From a virus: 56,902 nucleotides of DNA. The notes beneath the pieces were generated by a model. It was not told the origin of the DNA. It saw nothing but the letters and a program-made list of their open reading frames with translations, and searched no databases. Each line of letters opens with the position of its first letter. The stretch's first letter is position 1. Where the stretch lies: positions 1-56,902 of IMG/VR virus record IMGVR_UViG_3300042350_003263. The stretch is one strand, 5' to 3'. Of the stretch, positions 1 through 5,468 are shown piece by piece. A program made the position numbers and the translations under genes.

Positions 1-36
1 CGAAAGTAGTCAGTTCGATTCTGACACACACCTCCA
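1..36 (+). tRNA. 3' part of a tRNA cut by the window edge
   Basis: T-arm stem GTCAG/CTGAC around the loop TTCGATT, then a 7-nt acceptor strand, a discriminator T and an encoded CCA at 34-36. The anticodon lies outside the window, so identity cannot be given. Confidence 0.85.
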
Positions 37-41
37 ATATT

Positions 42-113
42 GGTGACACGGAACGGTTCCGACTTGGGTCTCATAAGCCCGAAGAGATGGTTCGAGTCCA
101 TCTGGCACCACCA
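42..113 (+). tRNA. tRNA-Met/Ile2 (anticodon CAT)
   Basis: Acceptor GGTGACA/TGGCACC (one A-G mismatch), anticodon loop CTCATAA, T-arm GATGG/CCATC, encoded CCA at 111-113. The D-arm is unusually short (GAACGGTTCC region). A CAT anticodon can mean elongator Met, initiator Met or lysidine-modified Ile2; the sequence alone does not decide. Confidence 0.8.
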
Positions 114-139
114 AAAATAATTCTAACAAAATGAAAATA

Positions 140-173
140 GGGGGTTTACAAACCATAACCTATACCTTATATT
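140..173 (+). promoter_or_regulatory. Phage sigma70-like promoter, G5-TTTACA class
   Basis: GGGGG at 140-144 abuts -35 TTTACA (145-150); 17-nt spacer; -10 TATATT (168-173). One of ten near-identical promoters. It points to the small gene at 202. Confidence 0.85.
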
Positions 174-201
174 ACTACTATAAGGAACGAAAGGGAAGAA
201 C

Positions 202-366
202 ATGATCGGTTTCGCGGAAATTAAGGTTAAGACCGAAGCTGAACTGAAGAAAGATTGGACCATGTATACCTGCAATGGTTGGATTGGTATCAACAAAACA
301 ACTGGAAAGAAAATCAAGTGTGGAACGTATCATGCACTCTTGACAAAACTTTCCATCGAAGACTAG
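202..366 (+). CDS. Small hypothetical protein (54 aa)
   Basis: Starts at the first ATG after a purine-rich Shine-Dalgarno (AAGGGAAG) about 25 nt downstream of a promoter of the repeated class, and ends with TAG. The protein is lysine-rich with two cysteines and contains 'WIGINKTTGKKIKCG'. I do not recognise the family. The gene is convincing because the promoter, ribosome binding site and frame all agree. Confidence 0.65.
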   Translation: MIGFAEIKVKTEAELKKDWTMYTCNGWIGINKTTGKKIKCGTYHALLTKLSIED

Positions 367-375
367 GATAAGGAA

Positions 376-522
376 ATGAAACGAAAACATAAGGAACTAC
401 CGAAGGCACGAAACCCATTCGTCCTTCATCTTTCCAAACGTCCTTCGGGCGCACACGGGAAGACTAAAAAAGCGGAACGCCGTGATGAGAGAATGGCGCT
501 TCGAGATTGGATCCGTAGCTGA
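376..522 (+). CDS. Small basic protein of a widespread phage type (48 aa)
   Basis: Begins 9 nt after the previous stop with an AAGGAA Shine-Dalgarno. The highly basic sequence starting 'MKRKHKELPKARNPFV' resembles short lysine/arginine-rich proteins recurring in many large phages; function unknown, nucleic-acid binding is a guess from charge. Its last 14 nt overlap the 5' end of the tRNA-Lys gene at 509, so the mRNA and tRNA must be made by processing of one transcript or be mutually exclusive. Confidence 0.7.
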   Translation: MKRKHKELPKARNPFVLHLSKRPSGAHGKTKKAERRDERMALRDWIRS

Positions 523-584
523 GGTGGTTTTAGCACCCGACTTTTAATCGGAGTACGTCGGTTCGAGTCCGACCGGATCCACCA
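509..584 (+). tRNA. tRNA-Lys (TTT)
   Basis: Acceptor GGATCCG/CGGATCC, D-arm GCTGAGGTGGTTTTAGC, anticodon loop CTTTTAA, T-loop TTCGAGT, CCA encoded at 582-584. Fully canonical. The 5' end overlaps the stop region of the preceding CDS. Confidence 0.95.
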
Positions 585-597
585 TTACTTTGATGAT

Positions 598-660
598 ATA
601 CTGACCTGGCAAACCAGGCACAGGGCGCGACTGTGGGGGGTTCGATTCCCATTAAGTATG
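598..660 (+). pseudogene. Degenerate tRNA-like sequence, no assignable anticodon
   Basis: Acceptor-like pairing ATACTGA/TAAGTAT (6 of 7) closes a 62-nt unit with a T-loop-like TTCGATT and two hairpins (CCTGG/CCAGG; CACAG/CTGTG). There is no normal variable region, no U33 and no encoded CCA. Either a tRNA relic or a small tRNA-like RNA. Confidence 0.4.
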
Positions 661-680
661 GTACTTGAACAAGCGACGGC

Positions 681-713
681 GGCTCGGAGGTTCGATTCCT
701 TCACAATCCACCA
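681..713 (+). pseudogene. 3' half of a tRNA (T-arm, acceptor strand, CCA)
   Basis: T-stem GGAGG/CCTTC with loop TTCGATT, then ACAATCC, A and CCA (711-713). No matching 5' acceptor strand (GGATTGT) is visible upstream, so it appears to be a half tRNA or relic. Confidence 0.45.
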
Positions 714-740
714 AATTTAACTCTATTATGAGAAAATACA

Positions 741-902
741 ATGGAAGAAGTTATTAGACAGGCTGCTCTGGCATTGGGTTCTTCCTATTACCTTATGGAA
801 GATTACAATTTTCAAAAAAGACTAGGATGGCACACATATTGGGATCCTGATATTGTTATAGCCAGAGCAGCAAAAAATGTTAAGTCGTTAATCTGGTGTT
901 AA
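741..902 (+). CDS. Small hypothetical protein (53 aa)
   Basis: ATG with a purine-rich upstream stretch, TAA stop. The protein contains 'ALGSSYYLMEDYNF' and a C-terminal 'VKSLIWC'. Family not recognised. It fills the space between two tRNA genes in the same direction. Confidence 0.5.
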   Translation: MEEVIRQAALALGSSYYLMEDYNFQKRLGWHTYWDPDIVIARAAKNVKSLIWC

Positions 903-971
903 TGGTTGTGATCGTCAAATTGATTTTGACTATCTTCCATACCAGGTTCTACAACTACCCACACCACCAAT

Positions 972-1046
972 GCAGACTTAGCTTAGTGGTAGAGCGTCAC
1001 CTCGACACGGTGAGGGTCAAAGGTTCAAATCCTTTAGTCTGCACCA
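972..1046 (+). tRNA. tRNA-Val (GAC), with C at position 33
   Basis: Acceptor GCAGACT/AGTCTGC, D-arm GCTTAGTGGTAGAGC, perfect anticodon stem TCACC/GGTGA with loop TCGACAC, T-loop TTCAAAT, encoded CCA. The anticodon reads GAC if the loop has 7 nt; position 33 is then C instead of the near-universal T. Confidence 0.8.
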
Positions 1047-1054
1047 GTAATATT

Positions 1055-1134
1055 GCGTCTGTATACCCTCACGCTACGAACGTGTAGAAAGGTTAACTGG
1101 ACACATGGGGGTTCGAATCCTCCCAGGCGCACCA
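1055..1134 (+). tRNA. Aberrant tRNA-like gene with an ACG (Arg) anticodon loop
   Basis: Acceptor GCGTCTG/CAGGCGC, T-arm GGGGG/CCTCC with TTCGAAT and CCA (1132-1134) are good. The anticodon hairpin CACG-CTACGAA-CGTG follows only 9 nt after the acceptor strand, so there is no D-arm in the usual place, while about 21 nt including GGTTAACTGG lie between the anticodon arm and T-arm. Confidence 0.5.
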
Positions 1135-1135
1135 A

Positions 1136-1185
1136 ATACTTGGGTTGTAAATGGAGAGCATTTGGGTTCGATTCCTCATCAGTAT
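1136..1185 (+). pseudogene. Mini tRNA-like sequence (about 50 nt)
   Basis: Acceptor-like ATACTTG/TCAGTAT (6 of 7), an AAATG/CATTT hairpin and a T-loop-like TTCGATT flanked by GG/CC. There is no D-arm, no standard anticodon loop and no CCA. Its acceptor resembles the degenerate unit at 598-660. Confidence 0.35.
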
Positions 1186-1205
1186 ATCTTCTAAGTAATG
1201 AATAT

Positions 1206-1270
1206 CCCGTGACTGAGTAGCATTGAGCCTAGGCAATGCAGGGGTGGTTTGATTCCATCACACGGGGCCA
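1206..1270 (+). tRNA. D-arm-less tRNA-like gene (65 nt) with encoded CCA
   Basis: Acceptor CCCGTGA/ACACGGG (6 of 7), GCATTG/CAATGC hairpin with an 8-nt loop AGCCTAGG, T-arm GGTGG/CCATC with loop TTTGATT, then G and CCA. Only 7 nt separate the acceptor and the central hairpin, so no D-arm can form. No anticodon can be assigned. Confidence 0.45.
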
Positions 1271-1284
1271 ATATAGAAAGAAGT

Positions 1285-1470
1285 ATGATGAAAGACGATC
1301 TGAAACTTATTCGCCAAAAGATTCGTGCTGCTAACAAGCTTCCTGCTAACAATCCTGTTGAATATAATCTGAAACGGGATATACTTATGCACTGGAGAGG
1401 GGAACAGTACAAGCTCAAATACTGTATTGAGATGGATAAGTTGATGTTAGAAATACGGACCGGTAGCTGA
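1285..1470 (+). CDS. Small hypothetical protein (61 aa)
   Basis: Two adjacent ATG codons (1285, 1288) follow AGAAAGAAG; an upstream ATG at 1249 lies inside the preceding tRNA-like gene and is rejected. The protein is helical and charged, with 'LIRQKIRAANKLPANNPVEY'. Family not recognised. Its 3' end overlaps the tRNA-Lys(CTT) gene by 14 nt, the same geometry as the gene/tRNA pair at 376/509. Confidence 0.6.
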   Translation: MMKDDLKLIRQKIRAANKLPANNPVEYNLKRDILMHWRGEQYKLKYCIEMDKLMLEIRTGS

Positions 1471-1534
1471 GGTGGTTTTAGCGGCGGGCTCTTAATCCGC
1501 GACAACGTGAGTTCGAGTCTCACCCGGTTCACCA
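1457..1534 (+). tRNA. tRNA-Lys (CTT)
   Basis: Acceptor GGACCGG/CCGGTTC, D-arm GCTGAGGTGGTTTTAGC (same as tRNA-Lys TTT at 509), anticodon loop CTCTTAA, T-arm GTGAG/CTCAC, CCA encoded. Confidence 0.93.
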
Positions 1535-1540
1535 AATATT

Positions 1541-1618
1541 TGTCCTAGAGTCGTCCAGGTGACGGCACCTGGCTGTTAACCAGGATGGAGAGAGGTTCGA
1601 GTCCTCTTAGGACAGCCA
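1541..1618 (+). tRNA. tRNA-Asn (GTT), copy 1
   Basis: Acceptor TGTCCTA/TAGGACA, anticodon stem CCTGG/CCAGG with loop CTGTTAA, T-arm AGAGG/CCTCT, discriminator G and CCA. A second, different Asn(GTT) gene lies at 9786. Confidence 0.94.
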
Positions 1619-1622
1619 ATAC

Positions 1623-1698
1623 GCGGATGTAGCTCAGTTGGTAGAGCACGTGCCTGAAGAGCATGGTGTCAGGAGTTCGATTCTCTTCATCCGCACCA
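1623..1698 (+). tRNA. tRNA-Phe (GAA)
   Basis: Acceptor GCGGATG/CATCCGC, D-arm GCTCAGTTGGTAGAGC, anticodon loop CTGAAGA, T-loop TTCGATT, CCA encoded. Confidence 0.94.
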
Positions 1699-1746
1699 AT
1701 TGTGACAGATCCGGCTGCACATTAAAAGAATTTCCGGCTGAATTTT

Positions 1747-1821
1747 TGTGGTGTAGCTCAGTGGTAGAGCAATCCCCTGATAAGGGATAGGTCGGTGGTT
1801 CAATCCCACCCACTACAACCA
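1747..1821 (+). tRNA. tRNA-Ile (GAT)
   Basis: Acceptor TGTGGTG/CACTACA, anticodon stem ATCCC/GGGAT with loop CTGATAA, T-arm GGTGG/CCACC, CCA encoded. The 48 nt before it (1699-1746) contain no gene. Confidence 0.94.
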
Positions 1822-1826
1822 AAATT

Positions 1827-1918
1827 GGGAGTGTCAAATAAGGCTATGCTGGTGCTAACAGCGGACTGTAAATCCGTTCCTGAAGAGGCAAGTTGTTCGA
1901 TTCAACACACTCCCACCA
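1827..1918 (+). tRNA. tRNA-Tyr (GTA)
   Basis: Acceptor GGGAGTG/CACTCCC, anticodon stem GCGGA/TCCGT with loop CTGTAAA. A long class II variable arm is as expected for bacterial Tyr. CCA encoded. Confidence 0.93.
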
Positions 1919-1925
1919 ATATAAC

Positions 1926-2002
1926 GTCCCCATAGATTACGTTGGCTAGATCATCGCCCTTTCAAGGCGAAGAAGCGGGATCGACACCCGCTGGGGATAC
2001 CA
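1926..2002 (+). tRNA. tRNA-Glu (TTC)
   Basis: Acceptor GTCCCCA/TGGGGAT, anticodon stem TCGCC/GGCGA with loop CTTTCAA, T-stem GCGGG/CCCGC with the atypical loop ATCGACA, CCA encoded. Confidence 0.92.
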
Positions 2003-2008
2003 ATCAAT

Positions 2009-2083
2009 GCCTCCATGGTGTAACGGTTTGCTCGATCCCGTGACATGGGGAAGGTCTAAGTTCGACTCTTAGTGGAGGCACCA
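2009..2083 (+). tRNA. tRNA, probably Val (GAC)
   Basis: Acceptor GCCTCCA/TGGAGGC, T-arm CTAAG/CTTAG with TTCGACT, CCA encoded. The anticodon arm ATCCC-GTGACAT-GGGGA has U33 and anticodon GAC, but its first pair is a mismatch and the D-arm is irregular. Identity is less certain than for its neighbours. Confidence 0.75.
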
Positions 2084-2088
2084 ACAAC

Positions 2089-2162
2089 GCTGCTATAGTA
2101 CAATGGTAATACACGCCCTTGGTACGGGTGAAACGGAAGTTCGATTCTTCCTAGCAGCACCA
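2089..2162 (+). tRNA. tRNA-Thr (GGT)
   Basis: Acceptor GCTGCTA/TAGCAGC, anticodon stem CGCCC/GGGTG with loop TTGGTAC, T-arm GGAAG/CTTCC, CCA encoded. Confidence 0.92.
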
Positions 2163-2166
2163 TTTA

Positions 2167-2199
2167 GGGGTTTACATGTGGCCAAGTTTAGATTATAGT
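2167..2199 (+). promoter_or_regulatory. Phage promoter, GGGG-TTTACA class
   Basis: GGGG (2167-2170), TTTACA (2171-2176), 17-nt spacer, TATAGT (2194-2199). It drives the HAD-like gene at 2221 and shows that the ATG at 2176, inside the -35, is not the start. Confidence 0.8.
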
Positions 2200-2220
2200 G
2201 ATCCTACAAAGGAGACTAAG

Positions 2221-2526
2221 ATGAACATCTCGATCGATTACGATGATACCTACACCAAGGATCCACTTCTATGGAACTGGTTTGCACAGGAAGCGTTGAA
2301 CCGTGGACATAAAGTCTACTGTGTATCTGCTCGTGGAACTCAGCACATGGATGATCCGAAGATGACGATCGGTCGAGTGATCGGTGCAGAGAATTGCTTT
2401 GGAACTGGTCTTCGTCCTAAGCGACACTTTATGCATCATGTTCACAAGATCGACATCGATGTATGGATCGACGATATGCCAGAGATGATCGTTGATCCTG
2501 AAATCGAAGGTTTGTATATGCCATAA
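2221..2526 (+). CDS. HAD-like phosphatase domain protein (101 aa)
   Basis: Start chosen at ATG 2221 because AAGGAG lies just upstream and the promoter overlaps the in-frame upstream ATG. The N-terminus 'MNISIDYDDTYTKDP' carries the HAD motif I pattern (D-x-D-x-T), 'CVSARG' fits motif II (S), and 'DVWIDDMPEM' fits the acidic motif IV. It is short and without a cap, like stand-alone HAD phosphatases common in large phages. The substrate is unknown; a nucleotide or nucleic-acid 3'-phosphate is possible given the second HAD protein at 20471. Confidence 0.8.
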   Translation: MNISIDYDDTYTKDPLLWNWFAQEALNRGHKVYCVSARGTQHMDDPKMTIGRVIGAENCFGTGLRPKRHFMHHVHKIDIDVWIDDMPEMIVDPEIEGLYMP

Positions 2527-2527
2527 T

Positions 2528-2600
2528 GCTTCTGCCGGCGGACCCGGTGGCGGGTCTACGAAGCCTGCTTACGAATGTTCAACTCATTCCAGGAGCGCCA
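2528..2600 (+). tRNA. tRNA-Arg (ACG), irregular D-arm
   Basis: Acceptor GCTTCTG/CAGGAGC, anticodon arm CGGGT-CTACGAA-GCCTG (wobble pairs), variable CTTAC, T-arm GAATG/CATTC with TTCAACT, discriminator G and CCA. The D-arm (GGCGGACCCGGTGG) does not fold normally, and an alternative hairpin GACCC/GGGTC competes. Confidence 0.65.
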
Positions 2601-2744
2601 ATAAAACGTTGTAGCGAAGGTCGACATTTGCTATGATGAGAATGCTGCATACGCCTTAGGACTACTCGGCGTATCGGGTAACACGGTCTGAGTCTTAGCT
2701 CGGATGCAGGGGTAAGAGTCCCAATTGGAGATGTCCTGAAATTT
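2601..2744 (+). other. Gene-free spacer with a structured segment
   Basis: No CDS or complete tRNA seen. A 7-bp hairpin ATACGCC/GGCGTAT (2649-2674) lies inside CTGCAT/ATGCAG (2645-2650 with 2704-2709), so the spacer RNA is probably folded. Further down, GGGG...TCCC resembles a T-stem but lacks the TTC loop. Confidence 0.4.
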
Positions 2745-2819
2745 GCTTCCATAGCTCAACGTAAGAGCGCCAGTCTTCGAAACTGAGGGTTGAAGGTTAG
2801 AGTCCTTCTGGGAGCACCA
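2745..2819 (+). tRNA. tRNA-Arg (TCG)
   Basis: Acceptor GCTTCCA/TGGGAGC, anticodon loop CTTCGAA, T-stem GAAGG/CCTTC, CCA encoded. The T-loop reads TTAGAGT, so the invariant C56 is replaced by A. Confidence 0.88.
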
Positions 2820-2826
2820 ATATAAT

Positions 2827-2901
2827 GCTGGATAAGGTGTAATGGTTGCATCCCTCACTGTGACTGAGGTGGACGTGGTTCGATCCCACTATCCAGTACC
2901 A
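2827..2901 (+). tRNA. tRNA-His (GTG)
   Basis: Acceptor GCTGGAT/ATCCAGT, anticodon stem CCTCA/TGAGG with loop CTGTGAC, T-loop TTCGATC, CCA encoded. Confidence 0.9.
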
Positions 2902-2906
2902 ATAAT

Positions 2907-2981
2907 GCGGAGGTAGCTCAGTGGTAGAGCTTCTCGTTGCCAACGAGATGGCCGTGGGTTCGAATCCCATTCTCCGCTCCA
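2907..2981 (+). tRNA. tRNA-Gly (GCC)
   Basis: Acceptor GCGGAGG/TCTCCGC, D-arm GCTCAGTGGTAGAGC, anticodon loop TTGCCAA, T-arm GTGGG/CCCAT, discriminator T and CCA. Confidence 0.94.
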
Positions 2982-2986
2982 AATAT

Positions 2987-3063
2987 GTCCTTGTAGACCA
3001 ATTGGTAGAGTCTCGTGGTTGAGGGCCACGAAGTTGGAGGTTCGAATCCTCTCAGGGACACCA
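2987..3063 (+). tRNA. tRNA-Leu (GAG), short variable loop
   Basis: Acceptor GTCCTTG/CAGGGAC, anticodon stem CGTGG/CCACG with loop TTGAGGG, T-arm GGAGG/CCTCT, CCA encoded. The variable region is only AAGTT (5 nt); bacterial tRNA-Leu normally has a long class II arm. Confidence 0.9.
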
Positions 3064-3070
3064 AATACGT

Positions 3071-3144
3071 TGCCCGTTCGTCTAACGGTAGGACGCTAGG
3101 CTCTGACCCTAGTAATCGCGGTTCGAATCCTCGACGGGCATCCA
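3071..3144 (+). tRNA. tRNA-Gln (CTG)
   Basis: Acceptor TGCCCGT/ACGGGCA, anticodon stem CTAGG/CCTAG with loop CTCTGAC, T-loop TTCGAAT, discriminator T and CCA. Confidence 0.92.
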
Positions 3145-3158
3145 AAAAAATTCATTTA

Positions 3159-3192
3159 GGGGATTTACAACCCAATCTGAATAGCTTATATT
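3159..3192 (+). promoter_or_regulatory. Phage promoter, TTTACA class, upstream of the Ro-like locus
   Basis: GGGGA then TTTACA (3164-3169), 17-nt spacer, TATATT (3187-3192). The transcript would start near 3199 and read through two structured RNAs (3216-3292, 3311-3397) into the Ro-like gene. Confidence 0.8.
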
Positions 3193-3215
3193 ACTACTAT
3201 CGAAACAATGAACAT

Positions 3216-3292
3216 AGGATCGTTACAGCATCTTAGAGCTCGTTAGAGCATTTGACTTGTAATCAAACGGAAAGCCGAAAGGCGCGATCCTG
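3216..3292 (+). ncRNA. Scaffold-family RNA, copy A, with a Thr(TGT)-like anticodon arm
   Basis: Closing helix AGGATCG/CGATCCT (3216-3222 with 3285-3291) followed by G. Just inside is TTACAGCA, the family motif. The insert has a D-arm-like GCTC/GAGC and an anticodon arm TTTGA-CTTGTAA-TCAAA (TGT). A GCC-GAAA-GGC GNRA hairpin sits where a T-arm would be, and there is no CCA. It looks like a tRNA mimic rather than a chargeable tRNA. Confidence 0.65.
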
Positions 3293-3310
3293 ATTAAACT
3301 ATGAAACCAT

Positions 3311-3397
3311 AGGTTGGTTTCAGCAACTAAACCCGGGAATGGTTCCCAATTTGTCTTGTAAACAAACTTAGCGGTTCGAATCCGTAAACCCAACCTG
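3311..3397 (+). ncRNA. Scaffold-family RNA, copy A2, with a Thr(TGT)-like tRNA body
   Basis: Closing helix AGGTTGG/CCAACCT (3311-3317 with 3390-3396) followed by G; inside is TTTCAGCAACTAAAC. The insert carries a D-arm-like GGGAATGGTTCCC, an anticodon arm TTTGT-CTTGTAA-ACAAA (TGT) and a T-loop TTCGAAT. Extra nucleotides separate the acceptor-like helix from both arms. It ends one nucleotide before the Shine-Dalgarno of the Ro-like gene, so folding or processing may affect translation. Confidence 0.65.
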
Positions 3398-3409
3398 AAA
3401 GGAAATATT

Positions 3410-4840
3410 ATGTCTTTTGTAAACGCAGTTAAAAATGCTAACTACTCTAAGCCCGCTCGTACCGCTAACGGTATGAAGGCTAATGCTACTTCCAAGTCCA
3501 AGGTGCTTGACTTGTTCGGCGTTATTGGTTCCGCTCGTGGTTCTGATATCTCCAAGCAGTTCGTTGCTTCTATGACTGAGAACCTTGATCTGACTGTCCG
3601 TATGCTGCTTTGGGCTCGTGACATTCGTGGAGGTGCTGGCGAACGTGCTACCTTCCGTAACTTGCTTGCTGCGCTTGAGTCTACCGACCCAACTCTTGCT
3701 GGTAAGCTGATGCACAAAGTTCCAGAGCTTGGCCGTTGGGATGACTTGTTCACTTACAAAGATCCTCTCAACCGTCGTAAGGCGTTTGCGTTCATTCGTG
3801 AAGCGCTAGCAAACCAGGACGGTCTCTGCGCGAAGTGGATGCCACGTAAAGGTCCTGTTGCTGTTGAACTGACTAAGTTCCTTGAACTTACTCCAAAACA
3901 GTATCGTAAGCTGATCGTAGGCTTGACCAACGTTGTTGAGTCTAAGATGTGTGCTAAGGAGTGGGAAGCTATCAACTTCTCTCACGTTCCTTCCGTGGCA
4001 TCCGCTCGCTACCAGAAGGCTTTCGGCCGTAACGCAAAGGAAGCATACTCTGCTTACATTGCCGAACTGAAAAAGCCTGTTGCTGAACGTGCAGATCCTA
4101 AGGTCAAGATCAACGCCGGTGCAGTTTATCCATATGACGTAGTTAAGTCTGTTGTCAAGGGTAATGCAGCAGTTGCTGATGAGCAGTGGAAGGCTTTGCC
4201 TAACTACATCGGCGATGCGAAGATCATGCCTATGGTCGACGTATCTGGTTCTATGGGTAGCCTCGGTTACTCTTACGGAAGTCAGCTTTCTCCTATCGAC
4301 ATTGCAGTCTCTCTGGGTCTGTACTGTGCTGATAAGAACACCGGCGACTTCAAGGACCTGTTCTTGACCTTCTCTGGTAAGCCTAAGATGGAACACCTGA
4401 AAGGTACTCTGTCTCAGAAGATGACTCAGATGAGCCGCGCCAACTGGGAAATGAACACCAATCTACACGCTGCTTTTGACGAGATTCTTAAGATCGCTGT
4501 TAAGGGTAACGTTGCAGAAAGTGACATGCCTCAGATGCTGTTGATTCTATCTGACATGCAGTTTGACTCTTGCACTAAGTACGATGACTCTGCTATGCAG
4601 ATGATCAAGCGTAAGTACAACGATGCAGGCTACAATGTGCCGAAGATTGTCTTCTGGAACGTTTCCATGTATGGTAAAGCAGATGGCAACACCCCAGTTC
4701 GTTTCGACGAACGTGGTACTGCTCATATCTCTGGGTTCAGCCCAGCTATCATGAAGAGCGTTCTTGCGAACGACCTTGAGGACTACACCCCATACAATGT
4801 TATGGTAAAGGCTCTTAACGTCGAGCGTTATAACTACTAA
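3410..4840 (+). CDS. Ro60-type TROVE/VWA RNA-binding protein (DUF2828-like)
   Basis: 476 aa, start fixed by GAAAGGA 7 nt upstream. The N-terminal ~265 residues are helical, resembling the TROVE/DUF2828 HEAT-like ring ('MLLWARDIRGGAGER', 'LGRWDDL'). Next is a von Willebrand A domain with MIDAS motif D277-x-S279-x-S281 and a second acidic site at D382 (SDMQFD). Known relatives (Ro60/Rsr) are ring proteins that bind Y RNAs and misfolded RNAs and take part in RNA quality control. Here the gene sits inside a tRNA cluster, directly flanked by three RNAs with a common closing helix (3216, 3311, 4874). Function as a Ro-like RNA chaperone is inferred; the family call is firmer than the partner call. 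Confidence 0.85.
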   Translation: MSFVNAVKNANYSKPARTANGMKANATSKSKVLDLFGVIGSARGSDISKQFVASMTENLDLTVRMLLWARDIRGGAGERATFRNLLAALESTDPTLAGKLMHKVPELGRWDDLFTYKDPLNRRKAFAFIREALANQDGLCAKWMPRKGPVAVELTKFLELTPKQYRKLIVGLTNVVESKMCAKEWEAINFSHVPSVASARYQKAFGRNAKEAYSAYIAELKKPVAERADPKVKINAGAVYPYDVVKSVVKGNAAVADEQWKALPNYIGDAKIMPMVDVSGSMGSLGYSYGSQLSPIDIAVSLGLYCADKNTGDFKDLFLTFSGKPKMEHLKGTLSQKMTQMSRANWEMNTNLHAAFDEILKIAVKGNVAESDMPQMLLILSDMQFDSCTKYDDSAMQMIKRKYNDAGYNVPKIVFWNVSMYGKADGNTPVRFDERGTAHISGFSPAIMKSVLANDLEDYTPYNVMVKALNVERYNY

Positions 4841-4843
4841 TTG

Positions 4844-4863
4844 GTTAGGCCTTCGGGCCTAAC
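4844..4863 (+). terminator. Strong hairpin with TTCG loop after the Ro-like gene
   Basis: GTTAGGCC-TTCG-GGCCTAAC, an 8-bp GC-rich stem 3 nt after the stop codon. The tail is TTCCTC, a poor U-tract, so it may act as a partial terminator or as a 3'-end stabiliser ahead of the next structured RNA. Confidence 0.55.
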
Positions 4864-4873
4864 TTCCTCAATT

Positions 4874-4972
4874 AGGATCGTTGCCGCAACAAAGTTGATA
4901 GTGCAATGGTAGCACATTTTCCTTCTAAGAAAAAGTCGGGGGTTCGATTCCCCCTCAAAGAAAGCGATCCTG
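4874..4972 (+). ncRNA. Scaffold-family RNA, copy B, with a tRNA-Arg(TCT)-like body
   Basis: Closing helix AGGATCG/CGATCCT (4874-4880 with 4965-4971) followed by G; inside is TTGCCGCAACAAAG. The insert has a D-stem GTGC/GCAC, an anticodon arm TTTTC-CTTCTAA-GAAAA (TCT) and a T-arm GGGGG/CCCCC with TTCGATT. Its own acceptor pairs for only four base pairs (TTGA/TCAA) and there is no CCA. It may be a tRNA-Arg in an extended precursor, or a mimic. Confidence 0.65.
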
Positions 4973-4977
4973 TTTAG

Positions 4978-4985
4978 TATAAATA
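4978..4985 (+). promoter_or_regulatory. T4-type late promoter
   Basis: Exact TATAAATA, the T4 late -10 consensus, 26 nt before the thermonuclease start. It implies late expression with the gp33-dependent machinery (a gp33 gene is at 24780). Confidence 0.7.
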
Positions 4986-5010
4986 ACCTAACATTAGTTA
5001 GGAGAATACT

Positions 5011-5454
5011 ATGAAAAAATTATTACTATCGATTGCACTTATGTTTGTAGCATCTGGTGCAATTGCCGAAGTGAAGAAGCCGAAAGGTGTCATTCACGAT
5101 TTAAAGATTATTCGAATTATTGATGGTGATACTGTTGAGATTGAAGCGCCATTCTTAATTGAACCTTTGCCCAAGAAACTTTCTGTTCGCGTTTGGGGCG
5201 TAGATACACCTGAAAAAGGTGGACGTGCCAGCTGCGAAAAAGAAGCAGAAATGGGTGCAGCTGCAAGCAAGTTCACAAAGGATCTTGTTGCTAACGCTAA
5301 GACTACCCAGATCAATCTCTATGAATGGGATAAGTTTGGTGGTCGTGTACTCGGTGACGTAATCATCGATGGTAATAGCTTAACTGCTATGTTGATCGAA
5401 AAAGGTTACGCTAGAGAATACTATGGCGATGCAAAAAAATCATGGTGTGAATGA
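5011..5454 (+). CDS. Secreted thermonuclease (staphylococcal nuclease fold)
   Basis: 147 aa. Residues 1-19 form a signal peptide (basic start, hydrophobic core, AIA-E cleavage pattern), so the enzyme should act in the periplasm or outside. The SNase core shows 'RIIDGDTVEIEAP', 'RVWGVDTPEKGG' (catalytic R and E) and 'GGRVLGDV' (second catalytic R), so all three active-site residues of the family are present. Such enzymes cut DNA and RNA with calcium. A 6-bp hairpin CCTAAC/GTTAGG (4987-5002) overlaps the Shine-Dalgarno, so translation may be gated. It lies after a late promoter, which suits a role in late degradation of competing or extracellular DNA. Confidence 0.9.
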   Translation: MKKLLLSIALMFVASGAIAEVKKPKGVIHDLKIIRIIDGDTVEIEAPFLIEPLPKKLSVRVWGVDTPEKGGRASCEKEAEMGAAASKFTKDLVANAKTTQINLYEWDKFGGRVLGDVIIDGNSLTAMLIEKGYAREYYGDAKKSWCE

Positions 5455-5468
5455 AAAAAGTTCATTTA

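Noticed and set aside
896-1087. Rightward frame of 63 codons
   Set aside because: It runs through tRNA-Val and the start of the next tRNA-like unit and has no ribosome binding site.
1191-1837. Leftward frames across the tRNA cluster (for example 1191-1535 and 1634-1837, also 2631-3145, 6443-6718)
   Set aside because: They are antisense readings of tRNA genes; translated T-arms give the false 'RxGFEPR/RTPLNGFE'-like patterns seen in many tRNA clusters. No ribosome binding sites.
2176-2220. N-terminal extension of the HAD-like gene
   Set aside because: The ATG at 2176 is inside the promoter -35/spacer, so it cannot be in the transcript from that promoter; ATG 2221 has AAGGAG.
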